From Beggiatoa alba B18LD (GTDB taxonomy: Bacteria > Pseudomonadota > Gammaproteobacteria > Beggiatoales > Beggiatoaceae), in the NCBI RefSeq assembly GCF_000245015.1, contig NZ_JH600070.1, positions 3,887,062 through 3,945,804 of the forward strand: 58,743 nt of DNA, given 5' to 3'. Shown here one piece after another: positions 1-7,251 of this stretch. Numbering within the stretch: position 1 is the stretch's first letter; the number at the start of each line of letters is the position of its first letter. The notes beneath the pieces were generated by a model. The model had not been told where the DNA came from, searched no databases, and worked only from the letters and a program-made list of their open reading frames with translations. Position numbers and translations under genes: made by a program.

Positions 1-652
1 GTTTAGCCCGTTTAATCGTACTGTGTTCAAAAGCTAAAATAGCCGCAATGATTTCTAAATCTTTGCCTGCCTTTTTATCATCATTATTTTTTTCTAAAAC
101 AATACGTACCGCATTAGGCAAACCTTGCGTTTTTTCTGCCGACCACTCTTTTAACCATTCCGTTTCATCTTTAATTTCTGTATCTACAAATAAATATTCA
201 AAACGGGCGGTATATCCTGTAAAAGCGGTTAATGGTTCTGCTTTTTCCAAATTTTCAGCGGGATTCCCTGCAAAAACAGGAACAACACGAATATCAATAC
301 CACCCTCTTTCGACTCACTGGGCGATAACTGCCAAGCAGCAAGCCCCGCATGGCGGGCGGGTGAAACCGTAGAAACCCAAGTAAGCTGTTCTTCATCGCC
401 TTTAAAATAGATATAACTTTTATTTTCGTCACGGTCGATATAAGTATGAGGAAACGCGCCATTAAGTGCTCTTTCTAACTGTAATAACACTAAAACTGCA
501 TCTAAACTATCATCTAGATCATGCGTGGTTCGTTTCCAATCTTGCGTGATGAGGTACATCCCTGTTGCCAAAGTGGTCATGATGGCGGCAGAAATGACAA
601 GGGCAAGAAGAATTTCTAATAAAGTAAAACCCGTTTGACGGACAGACAACAT
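1..652 (-). CDS. gspJ: Type II secretion minor pseudopilin GspJ-like (C-terminus beyond left edge)
   Basis: The reading frame starts at an ATG at 652 and stays open to the left edge, so about 217 residues are visible and the stop lies outside. The N-terminus is MLSVRQTGFTLLEILLALVI: a short leader, a G|F prepilin peptidase site, Glu at +5 and a hydrophobic helix, as in type IV pilin-like proteins. The body, with an SPARHAGLAAWQ-like stretch and a GYTARFEYLF strand, fits the GspJ (PulJ) minor pseudopilin of the type II secretion system, which forms the pseudopilus tip with GspI and GspK. It starts 10 nt after the stop of the upstream GspI-like gene, so the two are probably co-transcribed. The prepilin class is certain; the assignment to GspJ rests on order and general resemblance. 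Confidence 0.8.
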   Translation of the reverse strand, partial: MLSVRQTGFTLLEILLALVISAAIMTTLATGMYLITQDWKRTTHDLDDSLDAVLVLLQLERALNGAFPHTYIDRDENKSYIYFKGDEEQLTWVSTVSPARHAGLAAWQLSPSESKEGGIDIRVVPVFAGNPAENLEKAEPLTAFTGYTARFEYLFVDTEIKDETEWLKEWSAEKTQGLPNAVRIVLEKNNDDKKAGKDLEIIAAILAFEHSTIKRAK

Positions 653-662
653 AAATAAACTC

Positions 663-1049
663 TTATTGTGCAGACGTTAATTTTTTCCAGCGCAACCCGC
701 TAACCAGTGAACCATGTGTTTTATCCGTCCATTGATAAGGCTCTAGTCCTAACATGATTTTTTGCGTTTGACGTTTAGGCGGTTCTAACACATCCTCCAT
801 TTCAAACGTTAATTTTTCTATAAAATCGGCGGGATACTCTGGATAATCAGGCTCTTCTTGCACTTGAGCGACATTGAGAGCAGAGCGTAAAACAATGACT
901 TCATAAATATTTGCTTGCGCCTTAAATGCAAGTTGCTTACTACTGCCTAACACGCTTAATAAACTTCCCAATGTCATTGCCACAATGGCCATTGCAATAA
1001 TGGTTTCTAATAAGGTAAACCCTTGTTGTATTTGCTGTGTATGCATCAT
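663..1049 (-). CDS. gspI: Type II secretion minor pseudopilin GspI-like
   Basis: This is a protein of about 128 residues if translation starts at the double ATG at 1044-1049. That start gives MMHTQQIQQGFTLLETIIAM, a short leader of prepilin type ending in Gly, then FTLLE with Glu at +5 and a hydrophobic segment. An upstream in-frame ATG (1088) would make an implausibly long 22-residue leader and would overlap the divergent gene region. The length and the following order (gspJ next) fit GspI, a minor pseudopilin that is processed by the prepilin peptidase and sits in the inner membrane/periplasm as part of the pseudopilus tip. A PilV-like type IV pilus minor pilin is the alternative. Confidence 0.75.
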   Translation of the reverse strand: MMHTQQIQQGFTLLETIIAMAIVAMTLGSLLSVLGSSKQLAFKAQANIYEVIVLRSALNVAQVQEEPDYPEYPADFIEKLTFEMEDVLEPPKRQTQKIMLGLEPYQWTDKTHGSLVSGLRWKKLTSAQ

Positions 1050-1164
1050 GAATAATAGACCTGCATGACGATTGATAGCCCTCATCATAACGGAAACAAA
1101 GACGAGGATTTTAATTAATTTTACGACACATTCCTTAATAACACGGCGTTGCAGGAGTATTACT

Positions 1165-2478
1165 ATGCGTTACTTTTTTATCTTAATGATATTAGGGGTT
1201 TATTCTATGTTAAATTCCGTTCATGCGTTACAAGTCAAGTTAGACACTGCATTAGCACATCCCGTTTTGCTCGCAGAAAAACCACAAACGACTTACTTAC
1301 GTGTCGCAGTGACAGGATACGCACTCCCACAAACAGGAAAAGTTGCACCTGTAAATGTTGCCTTAGTTATTGATAAATCAGGGTCTATGCAGGGAGAGAA
1401 AATTCAGCAAGCGAAAGTCGCCGCAAAAATGGCGGTTGAACGTTTAAGAGAAAACGACATCCTTTCGATTGTGACATATGACACGGAGATTGATGTCGTC
1501 CTGCCCGCAACTAAAGCAGTGGATAAGAACAGTATTTACAAAATTATCGACAAAATAACGGTTGGTAGCAGTACCGCGTTATATGGCGGTGTACAACGGG
1601 GGGCGAAAGAGTTAAATAAGTTTTTAACCCGTAATCAAGTCAATCGGTTAATTCTCGTTTCTGATGGTCTTGCTAACGTAGGCCCAAGTACTCCTGAGGA
1701 ATTAGGCACGTTGGGGGCGCAATTGAGTCAATCAGGCATCAGCGTGACGACTATCGGTTTAGGCTTAGGGTATAACGAAGATTTAATGACCCGTCTTGCC
1801 CAGCAAAGTGAAGGCAGTCACAGCTTTGTAGAAAATGCCAACGACTTAACCCGTATTTTTAACTACGAATTTGGTGATTTACTCTCCGTTGTCGCGCAAG
1901 AATTAGTGATTACTATCGACTGTGCATCGGGTGTGCGCCCTGTGCGTGTGATAGGACGGGATGCGGCTATTAACGGGCAACAAGTCAAAATCGTGTTAAA
2001 TCAACTGTATAGTGAGCAAGAGAAATACGTATTATTAGAAATTGAAACCCCTGCAAATGCAACAGATAACTTATTCACGGTTGCAACAGTAACGGTGGAT
2101 TACTTAAACATGAGTAACCAAATAAAAGACCACTTAAGCAGTCAAGTGAATATGCGTTTTAGCCAAGATGCCGAACAAGTCCGCACACAAACCAACGCAA
2201 CCGTTATGGCAACCGTTTTAGAACAGTTAGCAATTGAGAAAAATAAGTTAGCAGTGACCTTGCGGGATGCAGGAAAAATCGAAGAGGCAAGACAAGTCTT
2301 GTTAGACAATGTACAAGAACTTGAAAAAGGGGCAACACTTTATAGTGCGCCGAGTTTAAGTAGTTTGAAAGACAAAAACGAACAAGATGCAGATAACTTG
2401 GATGAGAAGAATTGGAATAAACAACGTAAGTTGATGCGTGAAGAGCAGTATAAACGCAATACACAGCAGAAATATTAG
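1165..2478 (+). CDS. Secreted von Willebrand factor A domain protein
   Basis: The start at 1165 is preceded by GGAG (1153-1156) and gives a clean signal peptide (MRYFFILMILGVYSMLNSVHA, cleaved before LQVKL); a longer in-frame extension back to 1072 has no such features. Residues of about 65-250 form a VWA domain with the metal-ion-dependent adhesion motif DKSGSMQG (DxSxS), a threonine in the SSTALYGG segment and the SDGLANVG motif. The rest resembles the VWA proteins called Ca-activated chloride-channel homologues (YfbK-like), with an extended C-terminal helical tail rich in Lys, Glu and Asn. It probably acts in the periplasm or at the cell surface in binding or assembly. The gene is monocistronic, divergent from gspI, and ends just before a strong hairpin. 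The ligand is unknown. Confidence 0.85.
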   Translation: MRYFFILMILGVYSMLNSVHALQVKLDTALAHPVLLAEKPQTTYLRVAVTGYALPQTGKVAPVNVALVIDKSGSMQGEKIQQAKVAAKMAVERLRENDILSIVTYDTEIDVVLPATKAVDKNSIYKIIDKITVGSSTALYGGVQRGAKELNKFLTRNQVNRLILVSDGLANVGPSTPEELGTLGAQLSQSGISVTTIGLGLGYNEDLMTRLAQQSEGSHSFVENANDLTRIFNYEFGDLLSVVAQELVITIDCASGVRPVRVIGRDAAINGQQVKIVLNQLYSEQEKYVLLEIETPANATDNLFTVATVTVDYLNMSNQIKDHLSSQVNMRFSQDAEQVRTQTNATVMATVLEQLAIEKNKLAVTLRDAGKIEEARQVLLDNVQELEKGATLYSAPSLSSLKDKNEQDADNLDEKNWNKQRKLMREEQYKRNTQQKY

Positions 2479-2509
2479 ACAATACAGCAATTTTTAAGTT
2501 GCTCAATCA

Positions 2510-2547
2510 GACCTGCTAGGTTTTGAAAACCTCGCAGGTCTTTTTTT
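2510..2547 (+). terminator. Rho-independent terminator provided by a repeat-element hairpin
   Basis: GACCTGCTAGG and its near-perfect reverse complement CCTCGCAGGTC are separated by a short TTTTGAAAA loop and followed by seven T residues (2541-2547). It lies 31 bp after the VWA gene stop. The same hairpin is an internal module of the dispersed elements at 19053, 21424 and 50403, so the terminator appears to derive from a mobile repeat. Confidence 0.75.
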
Positions 2548-2757
2548 GTCTGAATCAGAATTCACAGAATTTTCAGAATTAGCAGAATTAAAAACAATTA
2601 AAAACATAATTTTTTATTCTTTTAATTTTCTTGTCTTTTTAATTCTGAAAATTCTGTTAAAATTCTGAAAATTCTGATTCAGACAATCTTTTAATCCTGA
2701 AAATCCTGATTCAGACAAGCTATTGTCTTTTTAAAAGAAACTCGCCGAATTCAGATT
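2548..2757. repeat. Degenerate copy of the CTGAGTTCGGCGAG MITE-like repeat
   Basis: This gap carries stacked variants of the motif TTGTCTGAATCAG / CTGATTCAGACAA and tandem CAGAATT units forming long inverted repeats. It ends in CTCGCCGAATTCAG, a variant of the terminal repeat seen in the complete elements at 19053-19364, 21424-21735 and 50403-50713. The other end is missing and the middle is rearranged, with partially duplicated CTGATTCAGACAA blocks near 2670-2685 and 2707-2720. No coding potential is visible. Confidence 0.7.
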
Positions 2758-2764
2758 TTTTGGA

Positions 2765-3451
2765 TTATTTCTCTATCCACTTCACGATTTGAAAAGCCTC
2801 AGCATGTAAAACGCCCGCCATCGCACCGCGTACCGTTGCCCACGCGCTGATATTTTCTATACTGCGCGGAAAGGGTGGCGGCGCAAGTTCTGAAGCGTAA
2901 ATTTGCATAATGGCTATTTTTTGCGCGAAAAAGGCTGTTATATCAACAAAATAATTGGCAATAAATACCTTTTCAGGTAGTGCAGGTGCGAAATCTGTTT
3001 CGGAAACAGTTTCGTACATAAAAATGCGTTGAATGAAGGGATAGCGAAAGGTTTTTGTACATGCCATCGTCGCATCAAAAATAATGCGATGGTCTGAATG
3101 TGCATCACTACGATTAGGTAAATAAATTGTATCTGGTTGTATCCGTAAAAATACCTGCACAATGGCTTTAATCAAGGCTTGCCAATCGTTATCAGTCAAG
3201 CTCATGGTGGGAAAATCTAATTTAATTGTTTCTGTAAAACCAAAAGCCTCAGCGACTTGCGCAATTTCCGCTTGACGACTATTAACCCGCTCCGAGCTAA
3301 AGCCTTGTTGTGTTGAAATATTCGTAATAATGAGCCAATAAATGTCGTCGCCTTCGGCACGGTGGCGTAAAAGAGTCCCTCCCATGCCTAAGGTCTCGTC
3401 GTCTGGATGTGGTGCAATAACAATAACTTTACGTTTCATTCGGTTATTCAT
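2765..3451 (-). CDS. PIG-L / LmbE-family deacetylase
   Basis: The 228-residue protein opens with MNNRMKRKVIVIAPHPDDET, containing the AHPDDE-type zinc-binding motif (here APHPDDE) of the PIG-L/LmbE/BshB superfamily. A second metal-ligand motif, SDAHSDH, occurs about 100 residues later. These cytoplasmic enzymes remove an acetyl group from N-acetylglucosamine-type substrates in glycolipid, mycothiol, bacillithiol or surface polysaccharide synthesis. The length is normal for the family. It lies 17 nt downstream of the DUF302 gene on the same strand and may be the last gene of that unit. The substrate cannot be read from the sequence. Met5 is an alternative start. Confidence 0.85.
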   Translation of the reverse strand: MNNRMKRKVIVIAPHPDDETLGMGGTLLRHRAEGDDIYWLIITNISTQQGFSSERVNSRQAEIAQVAEAFGFTETIKLDFPTMSLTDNDWQALIKAIVQVFLRIQPDTIYLPNRSDAHSDHRIIFDATMACTKTFRYPFIQRIFMYETVSETDFAPALPEKVFIANYFVDITAFFAQKIAIMQIYASELAPPPFPRSIENISAWATVRGAMAGVLHAEAFQIVKWIEK

Positions 3452-3468
3452 CTTAATGTCGCCGTAAA

Positions 3469-3987
3469 TTACAACTCACCATTTGCCCCCGCTTGAATAA
3501 TTTCCATTAAATCATCGCGGACTTTTTGGGCTTTTGGCAGTAAATCGGGCGGCATTTGGGTCAATTGCATGAGCAAGTCTAAATTCATCATGACTAACCA
3601 GCCTTTGCCTGTATCATCTTCAATCGCTGCGATTCGACAAGGCATATAAGCAACAAAATCAATATTAAAGTCCAGCATATCGCGGGCAACATCTATATTG
3701 CAGAATTGAAAAATTTCGACACGGCGTACTTTTTGATGACCTTGTGCTTCAAATTCTTTCCACATCGGTTGATGAGCAACTAATTTCATATTTAAAGAGT
3801 TAGCGCGAAGTTTCATGGAGTCTATCGCGCTGTCCATGCTCACCCCTTCGGCAATGGGAAATTTAACAATCGTTTGCGCAAGCGTCATGGCGGGCATGTT
3901 CGCGGGGTTTGCTGTTGTTGCGCTGGGTTCAGTAGCAAAAACCGCTTGTTGTAATAAACAGCAGAGTATCAGGCTTAAATAACGCAT
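3469..3987 (-). CDS. Exported DUF302-domain protein
   Basis: I chose the ATG at 3987 because it follows AAAGGAAAAC and gives a good signal peptide (MRYLSLILCCLLQQAVFA). The longer frame to 4068 overlaps nudC and has no Shine-Dalgarno site. The mature protein of about 150 residues has the features of DUF302: a helix with SMDSAIDSMKLRANSL, then VRRVEIFQFCN, and the FVAYMPCRIAAIEDDTGKGW segment with the conserved Pro-Cys-Arg-Ile. DUF302 proteins are small periplasmic or cytoplasmic proteins of unknown function, often found in sulfur-oxidising and other chemolithotrophic bacteria. The gene starts 49 nt after nudC ends. No function can be given. Confidence 0.75.
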   Translation of the reverse strand: MRYLSLILCCLLQQAVFATEPSATTANPANMPAMTLAQTIVKFPIAEGVSMDSAIDSMKLRANSLNMKLVAHQPMWKEFEAQGHQKVRRVEIFQFCNIDVARDMLDFNIDFVAYMPCRIAAIEDDTGKGWLVMMNLDLLMQLTQMPPDLLPKAQKVRDDLMEIIQAGANGEL

Positions 3988-4036
3988 TGTGTTTTCCTTT
4001 TTTTCGTCGTTAAAACAGTTATGTATCATACTGGGT

Positions 4037-4861
4037 TTACTGGCGATGTTCTGCCAGAAAATCTTCAATCAAATGGCGTGCAATGCTCATCGGTGTCGGT
4101 AATTTCGGCAGGCGTGCATTGGCGTTGAACCATTGGGCATCTTCTAATTCATTTTTATCAATGCACAGTTCACCGCTGGCATATTCTGCGGTAAAGGCAA
4201 GCATGAGCGAGTGCGGAAATGGCCATGGTTGACTGCCAAAATAGTGTAGATTTTTGATACGAATCCCGACTTCTTCTTGTACTTCTCGAATCACCGTTTC
4301 TTCTAAGGTTTCTCCCGTTTCGACAAAGCCTGCTTGTACGCTATACATCTCAGGCGCAAAGTGTGCGGAGCGAGATAGTAAGATTTCATCATGGCGGGTA
4401 ATGCGCATAATCACGGCGGGGGAAATGCGTGGATAACTGACGAGGGCGCAACTGGGACAACGTTTAGCGCGTTCAGTAGGAAGCAGTTGCATCGCCTGCC
4501 CACACCGTCCACAAAATTGGTGGTCTCTGTCCCATTGTAAAACTTGTATGCCACGCCCTGCGAGAACAAACATATCACGACTCAGTTCTAAGCTCAGTGT
4601 CCGTAGATTGATAAAATTAAACCCTGTGGGAGGGGTTTCGTCGTTAGTTTCCACGCAATAACAGGGATATTGCCCCCATGTGCCTAAATAGTGTTGTCGT
4701 ATCGCATTAAGTCCTGATTCGTGAAAAGAGAGCCAACAGGGGACGCGAATCTCACTGTCTAGGTCGGCAACCAGTAAACGGTCACGGCGAAAGATAAACC
4801 AGAGTGAGGGGCTGGGCGTTGTGGGCGGTATGACGCTGGGAATAAAAATTTCTGAATTCAT
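4037..4861 (-). CDS. nudC: NAD+/NADH pyrophosphatase NudC
   Basis: This protein of about 274 residues has the NudC architecture: an N-terminal domain, a four-cysteine zinc ribbon (CGRCGQ ... KRCPSCALVSYPRISPAVI) and a Nudix domain with the box GFVETGETLEETVIREVQEEVGI. The downstream SQPWPFPHSLM segment is the SQPWPFPxS array characteristic of NADH pyrophosphatases. It hydrolyses NAD(H) to NMN(H) and AMP and can remove NAD caps from RNA. The start at 4861 (MNSEIFIP) follows AAGGATATTCCC; the longer frame to 4927 runs inside the upstream gene. It lies immediately downstream of an NrtR-type regulator on the same strand, consistent with a small NAD-metabolism unit. Confidence 0.93.
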   Translation of the reverse strand: MNSEIFIPSVIPPTTPSPSLWFIFRRDRLLVADLDSEIRVPCWLSFHESGLNAIRQHYLGTWGQYPCYCVETNDETPPTGFNFINLRTLSLELSRDMFVLAGRGIQVLQWDRDHQFCGRCGQAMQLLPTERAKRCPSCALVSYPRISPAVIMRITRHDEILLSRSAHFAPEMYSVQAGFVETGETLEETVIREVQEEVGIRIKNLHYFGSQPWPFPHSLMLAFTAEYASGELCIDKNELEDAQWFNANARLPKLPTPMSIARHLIEDFLAEHRQ

Positions 4862-4871
4862 GGGAATATCC

Positions 4872-5645
4872 TTAGCGTTTGCGTTCTTGTGCCCATGCAA
4901 TACTGCGCGGGAAAAACATGCGGTCATGCTTTTGTTGAATAAATTGGTACAACTGGGCGGGACGATTTGAGCCTGTACGCATTCTGCCCTTAATTGGTTT
5001 CACAATGCCTGCTCTATCCACACGCTGACGGAAAGAGCTTTTATTCAGTTTTTCTTGCATGATGATTTCGTAAACTCGTTGTAATTCAGTGAGAGTGAAT
5101 TCTTTGGGCAAGAGATGTACTGCAATGTCGGTATAGTCTAATTTTGAACGTAAGCGGGTAATTGCATCATGCAGAATATCGGCGTGGTCAAAGGCAAGTG
5201 GGAGTTCTACTTGATGACCATTAATCGTGTGCCATTGGGCAGCACTGGCATCCGTTCCCGCGCGTAGGGTGACATCGTCAATTGCAACAAGGGCAAAATA
5301 GGCAACGCTGACTGTCCAGCCCCGTGGGTCACGGTTACGCCCGCCGTAGGTGTGGAGTTGTTCTAAATATTGGCGTTGTGCGCCTGTTTGCGGGTTTAAG
5401 CCTGTTTCTTCAGCAAGTTCACGTAGGGCGGCAATCTCTAGGCTTTCATCTTGTTCAACCCGTAACGCCCCCCCTGGTAATGCCCATGCGTCCTTATACG
5501 GAGCGATTCCGCGTTTAATCAGTAACACTTTTAGCGTGTTGTCTTGTACGGTAAAAATAGCGACATCCACCATTACGGTTGGTTTTTTATAACTTTCTAA
5601 AGTGTCGTAGCTTTCGTCGGTGCATTCATTAATAAGGTTTTGCAT
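4872..5645 (-). CDS. NrtR-type Nudix-domain transcriptional regulator
   Basis: The first ~150 residues form a Nudix fold (VDVAIFTVQDNTLKVLLIKR, then WALPGG and the helix ESLEIAALRELAEETGL). The last ~80 residues form a winged helix (FTLTELQRVYEIIMQEKLNK ... FRQRVDRAGIV). This layout defines the NrtR family, which senses ADP-ribose and regulates NAD biosynthesis or sugar catabolism genes. The Nudix box has two additional residues between the Gly and first Glu (GGALRVEQDE), as in many NrtR proteins, so hydrolase activity is doubtful. The gene ends 10 nt before the nudC start, which suggests co-transcription and perhaps autoregulation. A catalytic Nudix enzyme with a fused winged helix is the alternative. 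Confidence 0.82.
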   Translation of the reverse strand: MQNLINECTDESYDTLESYKKPTVMVDVAIFTVQDNTLKVLLIKRGIAPYKDAWALPGGALRVEQDESLEIAALRELAEETGLNPQTGAQRQYLEQLHTYGGRNRDPRGWTVSVAYFALVAIDDVTLRAGTDASAAQWHTINGHQVELPLAFDHADILHDAITRLRSKLDYTDIAVHLLPKEFTLTELQRVYEIIMQEKLNKSSFRQRVDRAGIVKPIKGRMRTGSNRPAQLYQFIQQKHDRMFFPRSIAWAQERKR

Positions 5646-5687
5646 AAGTATCTGACAGTCTGGTCAATCGGGTAAAAGTCACAAGGG

Positions 5688-7145
5688 TTAAGACTCAGGG
5701 CTTTTTTCGGTAATTTGGCTGGCAATCATGCCATCTTTAAACTCTAGCCAAAGCTCACGGGCTTGTTGGGCTTGTTCTTTATCAGTAAGTAGCCGTTGTT
5801 GCTTATCTCTAACGAGTACATAGCCTTGTTGTAAAATACGTTTAGGGTCGCCGAGTAAGATTTGTTCCATCCATTGTTTGGTCATAAAACGCGCTTGTTG
5901 TAGCTGTTGTTGACTAGCGTTTTTAATATCTTGCCATAAGTATTGTGTCTGTTGGCGTTGGTTTGCGAGTGCATAGCGGGCTTGTTCACGAACTTGCGCA
6001 TATACTTGTTGATTTTGGAGTTGTGCTTGCGTCAGCACGGCTTGCGCCCCTTGTAGCAAATTTTGCCAATGCTGTTTGGCTTGTTGGGCATTTTGTACAA
6101 TCGTGGTTTGAATATAAGTAATGGTCAAGCTCGGTGTATGACAAACATGATTTGCGACTTCATCCAATAAACTTTTATCGCGTTCATGCCCAATGCCGAT
6201 AATCACAGGCAAGGGCGCGGTACAAATTGCTTTTACAATTGGATATTCATTTAATTGCATTAAATCAGCCGTCGCACCACCACCGCGTATAAGTACCAAC
6301 GCATCAAATGGTGTTTTTAAATGCGCTTTTGCGACTTTTTCAATTGCCTGAGGAATTTCCTCCGTTGCATTTTTACCCTGAAAACTAGCCACATAATAAT
6401 GAAATTGACACAGTCCCAATGCCTGCAATTTATCGGCTTGGCTGCGAAAATCGCCTAATCCTGCGGCTTGTGCGGGCGCGATGACGGCAATTTGACAAAA
6501 TTCATTCGGTTTTGCCAGTTGTCGATTCTGATTAATTAAACCCTCTTGGGTTAATTGCACACGAATCCGTTGCACTTTTGCCGCCATCTCGCCCAGCGTA
6601 AAACGCGGGTCTATATCTAATAGGTTGAGTGAAAAGCCATAAACAGGATGTAACTCAATCGTCGCTTGAAATAAGACTTTTAAGCCTGCACTCAATGCCA
6701 TGCCCGTTTGCTGTTCAAAATGGCTCAAAACCTTTGTTGCTCGCTCACGCCAAAGACTCGCGCGAACTTTAGCAATTTCCCGTCCCTCAGCATCATGATC
6801 GGATAATTCTAAATACACATGCTGACGATGATGAATAGCCACAATCTCCGCTCGTAACCAATACGGCTGTGCATGGGCTTGGGCAAGGGTTTGGCGGACT
6901 TGGTTTAACAACTCATACAAAGAAATTCCCGCGATAGACGCTTGAGTCGCTACAGATGGAGCTGAATCCAATGGCAATAAACTCGCTTGCCATTCCGCAG
7001 GCAACCACCGTTGAAAAGGTTCAATCTCTAACCTAACAGGTATAAACCACTTTTTCGAAACCCCGTCAAACTTCGCACCCAACTGTTTGACTAACTCTTT
7101 TTCGGTAAAAGGGCAATTTAAATAAATCGGCTGTTCACAACGCAT
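5688..7145 (-). CDS. xseA: Exodeoxyribonuclease VII large subunit with an N-terminal DUF5710-like extension
   Basis: Residues of about 70-485 match XseA: an OB-fold (SLYELLNQVRQTL ... YWLRAEI), the catalytic core with VIAPAQAAGLGDF, FHYYVASFQGKNA, LVLIRGGGATADL, GIGHERDKSLLDEVANHVCHTPS, a long Gln/Ala-rich coiled coil and the terminal GYVLVRD motif. With XseB it degrades single-stranded DNA to acid-soluble oligonucleotides in repair. Odd point: the first ~55 residues (IYLNCPFTEKELVKQLGAKF, then DGVSKKWFIP) are not part of normal XseA and resemble the small DUF5710 module (V-P-F-x-E-K ... LGAxWD ... KxWYVP). No internal start removes this extension, and the fusion is in frame without a gap. 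No xseB is visible in the window. Confidence 0.9.
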   Translation of the reverse strand: MRCEQPIYLNCPFTEKELVKQLGAKFDGVSKKWFIPVRLEIEPFQRWLPAEWQASLLPLDSAPSVATQASIAGISLYELLNQVRQTLAQAHAQPYWLRAEIVAIHHRQHVYLELSDHDAEGREIAKVRASLWRERATKVLSHFEQQTGMALSAGLKVLFQATIELHPVYGFSLNLLDIDPRFTLGEMAAKVQRIRVQLTQEGLINQNRQLAKPNEFCQIAVIAPAQAAGLGDFRSQADKLQALGLCQFHYYVASFQGKNATEEIPQAIEKVAKAHLKTPFDALVLIRGGGATADLMQLNEYPIVKAICTAPLPVIIGIGHERDKSLLDEVANHVCHTPSLTITYIQTTIVQNAQQAKQHWQNLLQGAQAVLTQAQLQNQQVYAQVREQARYALANQRQQTQYLWQDIKNASQQQLQQARFMTKQWMEQILLGDPKRILQQGYVLVRDKQQRLLTDKEQAQQARELWLEFKDGMIASQITEKSPES

Positions 7146-7251
7146 TATTTTCAGTTATTGTAAAAATGTCAGGCGAATCGCCAAACAGACATAAAACGGA
7201 TTGTATCTACCGCTGATATTATCCACGAAACCACAAGGAGATTTTGTAATT

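Noticed and set aside
2548-2757. CRISPR-like or tandem-repeat array of CAGAATT units
   Set aside because: The units are short, irregular and arranged as inverted repeats; they match the interior of the dispersed 312-bp element.
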